Positions 1-5,325 of a stretch of DNA of 7,061 nt are shown piece by piece. Both the position numbers and the translations under genes were made by a program. Source of the stretch: JANQTF01 sp036835375 (GTDB lineage Bacteria; Bacteroidota; Bacteroidia; J057); assembly GCA_036835375.1 (NCBI GenBank), contig DAITMB010000191.1, positions 1 to 7,061 on the forward strand, in the 5' to 3' direction. Each line of letters starts with the position of its first letter. The first letter of the stretch is position 1. A model generated the notes under the pieces. That model was given only the letters and a program-made list of their open reading frames with translations. It searched no databases and was not told where the DNA came from.

Positions 1-814
1 GCCAAGTACCCTCAATCTTAAACCAATAAAAAGGACTGTCCACTTGATTGGCCTTTACCCAGGCCCACCCTTCCTCCAGCCACCATCGATAGTCTTGATA
101 GCCACCGCTTTCCACGAATTCGAGAAATTCTCCGTGGGTGATGAGCCGATCTTGTATCTGAAACGCTTCCAGATATACTTTGTGTCGGCTGCGCTCATTG
201 TCCCAATGAAATCCCTCTCCTGCAAAGCCAATTTCGTAGAGGCCTTCTTCCATCGTGAGCCAGCCATCACTCAGGTTGGCTGCTTCGGCAGCGGGAGCAG
301 GGAATCTCTCACGGTAGGAAGGAAAGAGGGGATTGTGCCCGAGAATGTATTTGATGTCATATACGAGGAGCTCTTGGTGCTGCTGCTCGTGATGCAGTCC
401 TAACTCGATGAGTTTTAGAACTTCTGGAGTCACTCCCTGACCTTGCGAAAGGAACGATTCCATCTTCGCATTGACGTGGTGGCGGTAGGCCAAAATCTCC
501 TCCTTCGTAGGCCGGGTCATGTTGCCCCGGTAGGCGCGATGAACACGATCGCCTGCCCCTTCATAGTAACTATTAAATAGATAGGCGTAGCGCGGGTGAT
601 AGCGCTGGTAGCCGCTTGAATTGGGGCTGAGCACAAACTCTTCGAAAAACCAAGTAGTGTGCCCCATGTGCCATTTAGGCGGGCTTACCTCCACCACAGG
701 CTGCACAACCGTGTCTTCCGGGGCCAAGGGAGCGACCAGGCTTTCAGTCTGAGCGCGCACACTCCGAAATCGGCGCAGAAGAAGATCAGGAGACAGAGAA
801 ATGGTTGAAATCAT
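1..814 (-). CDS. egtB: Ergothioneine biosynthesis sulfoxide synthase EgtB, N-terminal 271 residues (runs off the left edge)
   Basis: EgtB is a cytoplasmic non-heme iron enzyme that uses O2 to join a thiol donor (gamma-glutamylcysteine or cysteine, depending on subtype) to trimethylhistidine (hercynine), giving the sulfoxide precursor of ergothioneine. The visible part holds the DinB-like iron-binding domain. The segment PKWHMGHTTWFFEEF lies at residues 46-60 and LGLHHEQQHQELL at 138-150. The likely iron ligands, by alignment from memory with characterised EgtB, are H52, H142 and H146. The next part, from about residue 183 (DGWLTMEEGLYEIG, then FHWDNE at 202-207), is the start of the formylglycine-generating-enzyme-like domain, cut by the window edge. 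Full members are about 400 residues, so roughly a third is missing. The ATG at 814 is the first possible start because an in-frame TAG lies two codons upstream. No Shine-Dalgarno is visible. It lies downstream of the DUF427 gene on the same strand. The methyltransferase egtD often neighbours egtB and may lie beyond the left edge. OvoA is a related alternative, but the N-terminal motif fits EgtB better. Confidence 0.93.
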   Translation of the reverse strand, partial: MISTISLSPDLLLRRFRSVRAQTESLVAPLAPEDTVVQPVVEVSPPKWHMGHTTWFFEEFVLSPNSSGYQRYHPRYAYLFNSYYEGAGDRVHRAYRGNMTRPTKEEILAYRHHVNAKMESFLSQGQGVTPEVLKLIELGLHHEQQHQELLVYDIKYILGHNPLFPSYRERFPAPAAEAANLSDGWLTMEEGLYEIGFAGEGFHWDNERSRHKVYLEAFQIQDRLITHGEFLEFVESGGYQDYRWWLEEGWAWVKANQVDSPFYWFKIEGTW

Positions 815-933
815 ACGCTAACAAGAGACAGATTCGAATACATGATGGAGGGAAGGTACTTTTCTACTGATGGATCTAAGTAGTAGATATGTACAAGATC
901 CCAAGTAAATTCATCAACTTTCCTTGGAGACAT
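811..933 (-). CDS. Possible 40-residue small ORF overlapping the egtB start (ATGA)
   Basis: A 40-codon frame starts at an ATG at 933 and ends in a TGA at 811-813. It shares the four bases ATGA with the egtB start, an arrangement typical of translational coupling. It lies in the same frame as the upstream DUF427 gene, whose TAA stop is followed by 11 sense codons before this ATG. The peptide begins MSPRKVDEFTWDLVHIYYLD, is fairly polar, and matches no family I know. No signal peptide or membrane segment is visible. In favour: if real, it fills most of the otherwise empty 152-base gap between DUF427 and egtB and would explain translation of egtB without a Shine-Dalgarno. Against: it is short, has no recognisable domain, no ribosome binding site of its own, and an ATGA overlap can arise by chance. 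I treat it as a candidate only. Confidence 0.3.
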   Translation of the reverse strand: MSPRKVDEFTWDLVHIYYLDPSVEKYLPSIMYSNLSLVSV

Positions 934-966
934 CGTCGCACAGAAGACAGAAATCAGACATTCGCT

Positions 967-1467
967 TTACCATCCCCAGCTCCCCTCTTCCCCTTTGAAT
1001 GGGCCTACTATGTTTGACGTGATCCAACCGCCATAAAAAGAACCAGGCTGCGGAATCACCTTTTCCTCCCCGACATAACAAGCCTCCATCGGACCCGCAT
1101 AGAAGGCGAGATAGCCTTTGATCGGTAAAAAATCCGCTGTGGGATTGGAGTAGCCCCAGCCTACCCGTGACAAAACGCGGTCTTTTACCACCACATCTAC
1201 GTAAAACGCCTCTCCTTTCCACTCACAAAAACTTTTGCCCCCATCGACATGGCGAATGTATTGAAGGTTGACGTCCGATGGCGGAAAATAATACACGGGG
1301 GGATGGCTTGTCTCCAGCACACGATATCCGCGACCCGTCTGCGCGATGACTTGCCCATCAAAAATCACACGTAGCGTATCTGAGACCGATGCTAGACGAG
1401 GTGGGCGCGGATAGTCCCAGACAGATTCTTGTCCAGGCTTGGGTCGAATAGGAGTGGGGCGCTTCAT
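967..1467 (-). CDS. DUF427 domain-containing protein (Pfam NTP_transf_9 type)
   Basis: A complete 166-residue protein made almost entirely of one DUF427 domain. The family hallmarks appear in order: ESVWDYPRPP at 14-23, VLETSHPPVYYFPP at 50-63, FCEWKG at 80-85, the GYSNPT segment at 105-110, FYGGWIT at 144-150 and GPFKG at 155-159, with a WGW end. The family is a small beta-rich fold with many conserved aromatic residues. Its biochemical role is unknown, and the Pfam name should not be read as proof of nucleotidyltransferase activity. No signal peptide is present, so it is likely cytoplasmic. The ATG at 1467 gives the usual family N-terminus (a short R/P-rich lead before the ESVWDYPRPP block). 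No Shine-Dalgarno is visible. It is the first gene of a probable minus-strand unit with the small ORF and egtB, and is transcribed divergently from the gene at 2000. Its closeness to egtB might suggest a link to redox metabolism, but that is inference. Confidence 0.93.
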   Translation of the reverse strand: MKRPTPIRPKPGQESVWDYPRPPRLASVSDTLRVIFDGQVIAQTGRGYRVLETSHPPVYYFPPSDVNLQYIRHVDGGKSFCEWKGEAFYVDVVVKDRVLSRVGWGYSNPTADFLPIKGYLAFYAGPMEACYVGEEKVIPQPGSFYGGWITSNIVGPFKGEEGSWGW

Positions 1468-1999
1468 TGTTGTGGTAAGGTGGAGCCTAAGGAATGATAG
1501 CTTAGGAAACTAAACGAATGTGTGGCGGATTTGATCGGTAAGCCTATGGTGTCGAAAGCGCCAGAAGTAGTTGGAAGATTTTTTCTATTGTGAATCAAGA
1601 TCCATTTCGTAAATAAAGTCAACCCTGGGGTAACCGCCTTCATACGATGGCTTTTTCCATGTGAAACGCTTTCTTTTTGGACATCCCACCACGAAAGTAA
1701 AAGACTTGTGAAGGATATATGTTTTCCGGAGAGTCATTTTTCTCTAGAAATCTATTCCCCTCCGCTCCTCATCCAGACGCCTCTTGCTTTGTCGACGAGT
1801 AAATGAACGATCCACTGGTCGGATGCTTGTTTGACGCACAGCAGGCCTTTGCGCAACAAGTTTCTTTTCTGACGGGCAGACGACACATTTCCTCTGAGCT
1901 GAATCGATATTATTGGAAAAAACTTCACATAGCGTTCCATGCACTCTGGGCCACAACCAACCCGCTGAGGAAATCGCTACAACCTAACTTTTTGCCCAT
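1468..1999. other. Divergent intergenic region (532 bases) with no supportable gene
   Basis: This stretch separates the minus-strand DUF427 gene from the plus-strand gene at 2000, so it should hold promoters for both directions. I found no clear TAnnTTTG box with a TTG element at the expected distance on either strand. The region has many stops in all frames. The only open frames (minus 1744-1956 and 1752-1940, plus 1803-2033) are short, mutually overlapping, and encode basic or low-information peptides matching no family I know. There is no tRNA-like T-loop and no transposon end. The right part, about 1750-1999, might be decayed coding sequence, but I cannot show that. Confidence 0.6.
1486..1506 (-). 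promoter_or_regulatory. Short inverted repeat in the leader of the DUF427 gene
   Basis: CCTAAG at 1486-1491 and CTTAGG at 1501-1506 are perfect inverted arms of 6 bp around a 9-base spacer. They lie 19-39 bases upstream of the DUF427 ATG at 1467. The arms could be an operator half-site pair or a weak leader hairpin. There is no T-tract, so it is not a terminator. A 6-bp repeat is easily found by chance in a region this size. Confidence 0.2.
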
Positions 2000-2830
2000 A
2001 TGCCCCACAACCCTTGGCAGCCACTCTCCCTGACCGACATGGCTCAGCTCGGTCCCACCCGAAGACAGCTACACAGCGCCATCCAATTTCCTGCAATTTT
2101 TGCACGAGCCTACCTCCCCACCATCGACGAAGACCTTGAAGCAGCTTTGCTGTGGAACTCAAAGCAACGAAGTTGGGTGTCGCAGCCAGTGCGCAGTCAG
2201 GGCCGAGCACATCAAATCGCCTTGGATCCGGCTCTGTTTGCCTTGATTCATTTGCAAGATGAGGGTGCATTATTTTCCCCCTGGCCGCTAGATGGCAAGA
2301 CCATCCAGGAGACATTCTCTTGGCTACAAGATCAAGCCATGCTTGCAGAATTGCCGGTGGACAAGCTTTCGCTTTCCTGGCCTTTTGAGCTTCCCGACCC
2401 AGTGCAAGTTTTCGAAAAGATATATCCTGATGCGCTCCTCGAATGGAATAAATTCTTCGACAATGCCTACCAAGTGTTGCTCCCACTAGCCGAAAACATC
2501 CAAGGCGCCAGCCCTGTGCGCACGTGGCCACACCACTTCGACATGGCCGTGCTCATCACACACGACCAAGCTGCTACTCATTTTACCTCTGTAGGCCTTT
2601 CTCCGGGTGATCATCACTATGACCAACCCTACTTCTACACCGCTCCCTGGCCTGCTCCCCATCCAATGTCACTGCCAGCCCTGCGCCACGGTATGTGGCA
2701 CACGAAAGGATTTACCGCTGCCGTGCTCCCAGCGACACAAGTTTGGGCACAATCAGACCAGGAAATACTCGTCAAATCTTTCGTCACTGATACCGTGGCG
2801 CTGTCTCAGCAATTGGTGCATCCGACATAA
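2000..2830 (+). CDS. Conserved protein of unknown function with WPHHFD, SPGD and GMWHTKGF motifs (276 aa)
   Basis: I cannot assign a function. The protein has no signal peptide or membrane segment and is probably cytoplasmic. Its C-terminal half carries the strongest conserved-looking blocks: SPVRTWPHHFDMAVLI at 171-186, SVGLSPGD at 197-204, DQPYFYTAPWP at 208-218 and GMWHTKGFTAAVLPA at 231-245. I recall similar uncharacterised proteins with the same WPHHFD...SPGD...PYFYV.PWP...WHT.G...AVLPA pattern. The His/Asp residues H178, H179, D181, D204, H205, H206 and H234 could bind metal or act in catalysis, but that is inference. The N-terminal half (about 15-120) looks mixed helical: a segment TRRQLHSAIQ near 20-29, then alternating strands. 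The start at 2000 follows an in-frame TAA at 1985-1987, with no other ATG between; Met14 is a less likely alternative. There is no Shine-Dalgarno. It precedes mazG on the same strand by 117 bases, so co-transcription is possible. Confidence 0.8.
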   Translation: MPHNPWQPLSLTDMAQLGPTRRQLHSAIQFPAIFARAYLPTIDEDLEAALLWNSKQRSWVSQPVRSQGRAHQIALDPALFALIHLQDEGALFSPWPLDGKTIQETFSWLQDQAMLAELPVDKLSLSWPFELPDPVQVFEKIYPDALLEWNKFFDNAYQVLLPLAENIQGASPVRTWPHHFDMAVLITHDQAATHFTSVGLSPGDHHYDQPYFYTAPWPAPHPMSLPALRHGMWHTKGFTAAVLPATQVWAQSDQEILVKSFVTDTVALSQQLVHPT

Positions 2831-2860
2831 AACTACTTGCTTCGACTTCTTTCTCAGCCA

Positions 2861-2891
2861 CGGCTCGCAAAGCCGACCGAAACAGTTTTTT
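2861..2891 (+). terminator. Weak terminator-like hairpin after the 276-aa gene
   Basis: CGGCT at 2861-2865 and AGCCG at 2871-2875 pair perfectly around a five-base loop, and a run of six T follows at 2886-2891. The ten bases between stem and T-run and the short stem make it a poor intrinsic terminator. It may separate the 276-residue gene from mazG only partly, or not at all. Confidence 0.2.
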
Positions 2892-2947
2892 GATATTTTC
2901 TTGACAATCAGCAGGAATCTCCCTTCGCAAATCGCGATATTTACGCC

Positions 2948-3736
2948 ATGAACTCTGCACCAGAACTCTTTCAGCGCCTGATCGAAATTGTCGAAGAACT
3001 CCGGGAAAAATGTCCTTGGGACCGCGCACAGACCAAAGAATCCCTCCGCCATCTCAGCATCGAGGAAACCTACGAACTAGTCGAGGCCATTGTCCAAAAT
3101 GACCCCGAAGAAATCAAGACCGAACTGGGCGACATGATGCTCCACCTCGTGTTTTATGCCAGTCTTGCCCGAGAAGAGGGCCAGTTTGACATCGCTGATG
3201 TCTTGCGAAATCAAATCGAAAAACTCATTCGCAGGCACCCTCACATTTATGGGGAGCTCGCTGGCGCGAGCGAAGCACAAATTCGCGGCACGTGGGAAAA
3301 GATCAAGGCCCAGGAAAAAAAAGACAAAGGCCAACAAAAAATTTCGGTGCTCGATGGCGTCCCGATGCATCTTCCCTCTTTGATCAAGGCACAGCGGATG
3401 CAGGAAAAAGCTGCCTCTCTGGGCTTTGATTGGCAAAACAAAGAACTTGTCTGGGACAAATTGCGGGAGGAAATGCAGGAATTCGTCGAAGCGAAAACCC
3501 AGGAAGAGCAAGCCAACGAAATGGGCGATTTGCTATTTACCCTTGTCAACTACTGCCGATTCATCGGGATCAACGCCGACGACGCCCTCACCTACACCAA
3601 CCAAAAATTCAAACGGCGATTCCAATACCTCGAAGAGCAAGCCGCTCTCACAGGAAAAAAAGTCAGTGACTTAACCCTTGATGAAATGGAAGCCCACTGG
3701 CAAGCCGCCAAGCACGCTGAGAATCCTGTTACTTGA
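2948..3736 (+). CDS. mazG: Nucleoside triphosphate pyrophosphohydrolase MazG
   Basis: MazG hydrolyses (d)NTPs to the monophosphate and pyrophosphate, cleaning the nucleotide pool of non-canonical or excess nucleotides; in E. coli it is also linked to lowering ppGpp under stress. The protein has 262 residues, the same size as E. coli MazG (263), and contains both tandem all-alpha MazG repeats. Repeat 1 shows KCPWD at 21-25, the metal-binding EExxE at 39-43 (IEETYELVEA) and ELGD at 59-62, followed by RRHPHIYGE at 95-103. Repeat 2 shows REEMQE at 173-178 (E174, E175, E178) and EMGD at 191-194. Both metal sites therefore look intact, and the usual WExIKAxEK segment is present at 116-124. The ATG at 2948 gives the standard family N-terminus a short distance before CPWD. 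No Shine-Dalgarno is present. This is the housekeeping two-domain form, not the toxin-antitoxin MazEF, and not the short phage or integron type. Confidence 0.97.
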   Translation: MNSAPELFQRLIEIVEELREKCPWDRAQTKESLRHLSIEETYELVEAIVQNDPEEIKTELGDMMLHLVFYASLAREEGQFDIADVLRNQIEKLIRRHPHIYGELAGASEAQIRGTWEKIKAQEKKDKGQQKISVLDGVPMHLPSLIKAQRMQEKAASLGFDWQNKELVWDKLREEMQEFVEAKTQEEQANEMGDLLFTLVNYCRFIGINADDALTYTNQKFKRRFQYLEEQAALTGKKVSDLTLDEMEAHWQAAKHAENPVT

Positions 3737-4027
3737 GCTTTCCATTCGGTGGCGAAAGATCGACGCAATATGATGACTTAAAAATGAATAGCAAGGATGA
3801 ATGACAAGGAAACTGTCTCATTCTGAATGACTTTCGTGCAAAAATAAGTTTTTTTGTAACTGAATCCTTCCAGAGAGAGTTTAATCAAATGGCTGTTGAA
3901 ATCTTCAATGGTCATTGAATCTATTTTTTTATCCATTTCCTTCGACGAGCTCGCCAAGGGTTTTTATCCCCCTTATCCCTAATCCTTGGCCTAGGTCTCG
4001 CCCCAATGTTTTCTATTACCATCATAT
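3737..4027. other. Intergenic region between mazG and the exported-protein gene
   Basis: No gene is visible in these 291 AT-rich bases. They hold a 16-base palindrome (separate entry), a direct repeat GAATGAC at 3799-3805 and 3825-3831, and an A/T hairpin-like segment CAAAAA...TTTTTG at 3839-3856 that is too weak to call a terminator. TA-rich stretches at 3845-3852 (TAAGTTTT) and 3922-3929 (TATTTTTT) resemble the Bacteroidota -7 box TAnnTTTG with one mismatch. Neither has a TTG at the usual spacing, so I do not call a promoter. Confidence 0.55.
3904..3919. promoter_or_regulatory. Perfect 7-bp inverted repeat, possible operator, upstream of the exported-protein gene
   Basis: TTCAATG at 3904-3910 and CATTGAA at 3913-3919 are perfect inverted arms around a two-base centre (GT), the geometry of a dimeric regulator site. 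It lies about 108 bases before the ATG at 4028 and just upstream of a T-rich stretch. No regulator gene lies in the window, and AT-rich palindromes of this size do occur by chance. Confidence 0.25.
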
Positions 4028-5230
4028 ATGCCGATGAACCAATCATTATCCACTTTCTTCTTTGTTTTTTGCCTCCTGACGCTCCCCGTTTTTCCGTTGC
4101 AAGCCCAGTTTGAGGTCGTAGAATACAACCGGCAAAATGGCTGGTTTAACAATGGCCAACCGCTACCTGCTGAGTCCCACCTGATTTTCACCAGTACGGT
4201 GCCCGAAGCCACAGCCCGCGTCACTTTGGAGATTTTCAAGGGCGAACAAGCAGGAAAAAAAGCGCCTCTCTTTAGCGGTGAATGGAAAAAAGATCCTTCC
4301 TCCAGCGAAGATATTTTTCGGCTTCCCGTCCCATTTATGCTCAAAGGGGGAAGCTCTTATGACTTTCAACTCACCTATTATCAGCGCTTGAATAAGGCGC
4401 AGCAAGAAAAACTCAGCCAGCAAGTCACAGGCAATCTGGACCGATTTCTCTCCCAATATGCCACATCGCTGGGCGGAATTCAGGAACTGGATGGCTCACC
4501 CTCCAGGCTGGTGAAGAAGATGAACGAGATGGTGGAAACCAGCCTTCAAGGCTATTTGCCCGAACGAAATGTTAAATTCCAAGGATTCTCCGAAACGGTC
4601 GAAAAAGGCTTAGATCAGCTTAAATCATTTACCGGAAAGCTCCCTGCACAAGACAGCAATGCCAATAAACTCCAGCGAAGCGAGGCATTTGACAATCAAG
4701 TGAGCACCGTCTCAGATCTCCTCCGCGCAGAATGGATGATCTTCATGGATCAGTCGGTACTCATCAAGTCCGACACCCGCATTGTTAGCAATTACCAAAC
4801 AGAAAAAACGAAAAACTCTCTCGCTGTCAATGTAGGCTTTGGTGGCGTGTACCTCGGTGGCAATGTCGAGGATCTTTCCTACGCCACTTCCCCCTATGTA
4901 GGCATCTCGCTGCCCCTAGCCAGCCGCAGCACAGCACCCACTTTCCTCAAAAACAGCTCTGTCTCAATGGGTGTGTTCGTCCAAAATTTCGAATCGCCTG
5001 CTGGTGAGACCATTACCGGGCCTGTGTTTGGGCGTCCCTATTATCTGGGAGTTGGCTACAATCTTTTCCGCTTCATTCGCCTGAATGTCGGCGCGACCGC
5101 CCTTGAGACCATTGGATCTTCTAATGTAGGAGGTGGCTCCGCTGGCATCGACGTGAGTGCCATCAGCATCCAACCCTTCGTGGGGCTGAGTGCCGAATTT
5201 GACCTTTGGGTCGGTCTGAGGAATAGGTAA
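4028..5230 (+). CDS. Exported protein with a predicted beta-barrel-like C-terminal domain, family not recognised (400 aa)
   Basis: I do not recognise the family. Residues 1-26 form a signal peptide: a short polar start, a hydrophobic core FFFVFCLLTLPVFPL at 10-24, and likely cleavage after LQA at 26, with no lipobox cysteine at the cut. Three regions follow. Residues 27-118 look like a beta-sandwich of Ig or fibronectin type (alternating strands such as HLIFTS and ARVTLEIFKG, ending in YDFQLTYYQR). Residues 120-245 look mostly helical and charged, perhaps a coiled or spacer segment. Residues 262-400 are rich in glycine and alternating hydrophobics, in strand pairs typical of outer-membrane barrels (SLAVNVGFGGVYLGG, YLGVGYNLFRFIRLNVGATA, ISIQPFVGLSAEFDLWVGL). 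A barrel with few strands, anchoring the periplasmic part to the outer membrane, is my inference; the last residue is Arg, not the common aromatic. Two in-frame ATGs (4028, 4034) are both possible starts. The gene stands alone and ends 17 bases before a strong terminator. Confidence 0.8.
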   Translation: MPMNQSLSTFFFVFCLLTLPVFPLQAQFEVVEYNRQNGWFNNGQPLPAESHLIFTSTVPEATARVTLEIFKGEQAGKKAPLFSGEWKKDPSSSEDIFRLPVPFMLKGGSSYDFQLTYYQRLNKAQQEKLSQQVTGNLDRFLSQYATSLGGIQELDGSPSRLVKKMNEMVETSLQGYLPERNVKFQGFSETVEKGLDQLKSFTGKLPAQDSNANKLQRSEAFDNQVSTVSDLLRAEWMIFMDQSVLIKSDTRIVSNYQTEKTKNSLAVNVGFGGVYLGGNVEDLSYATSPYVGISLPLASRSTAPTFLKNSSVSMGVFVQNFESPAGETITGPVFGRPYYLGVGYNLFRFIRLNVGATALETIGSSNVGGGSAGIDVSAISIQPFVGLSAEFDLWVGLRNR

Positions 5231-5247
5231 TGCGACATTTGTTCCCA

Positions 5248-5284
5248 AAAAATCCCCCGATTTCAGTGAAATCGGGGGATTTTT
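5248..5284. terminator. Bidirectional rho-independent terminator (17-bp perfect stem, 3-base loop)
   Basis: The arms 5248-5264 and 5268-5284 are exact reverse complements over 17 bases around the loop AGT. The core is CCCCCGATTTC/GAAATCGGGGG, with the A-run on one side and T-run on the other built into the stem ends. Read on either strand the hairpin therefore ends in a U-tract (six T on the minus strand, 5252-5247; five T on the plus strand, 5280-5284). It lies 17 bases after the stop of the exported-protein gene and 41 bases after the glnS stop. These genes converge, so it serves both. Confidence 0.95.
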
Positions 5285-5325
5285 GATAGGAAATTGACGA
5301 AGTACAAACCGCCGTACAGATTCCC

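Noticed and set aside
44..403. Plus-strand open frame of 119 codons at the left edge
   Set aside because: Antisense to egtB, which has its iron-binding motifs in the opposite frame.
829..838. GATTCGAATA resembling a tRNA T-loop
   Set aside because: No acceptor, D or anticodon arms can be formed around it.
914..1222. Minus-strand open frame of 102 codons overlapping the DUF427 gene
   Set aside because: Out of frame with a clear DUF427 domain; composition is Arg/Gly/Leu-rich and uninformative.
1752..1940. Minus-strand 62-codon frame as a small gene or transposase remnant
   Set aside because: It matches no family I know, overlaps another short frame, and there are no inverted repeats or target duplications nearby.
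1985..1992. TAACTTTT as a -7 box for the gene at 2000
   Set aside because: It would start transcription almost at the ATG, and there is no TTG at the -33 position.
1977..2531. Minus-strand open frame of 184 codons opposite the 276-aa gene
   Set aside because: The plus-strand frame carries conserved-looking motifs; the minus frame is Arg/Cys/Trp-rich with no domain, as expected of a shadow.
2901..2906. TTGACA as a -35 box for mazG
   Set aside because: No TATAAT-like or TAnnTTTG-like element at a suitable distance, and the organism appears to use the Bacteroidota promoter type.
3077..3511. Minus-strand open frame of 144 codons opposite mazG
   Set aside because: Phe-rich shadow of the Lys/Glu-rich mazG coding strand.
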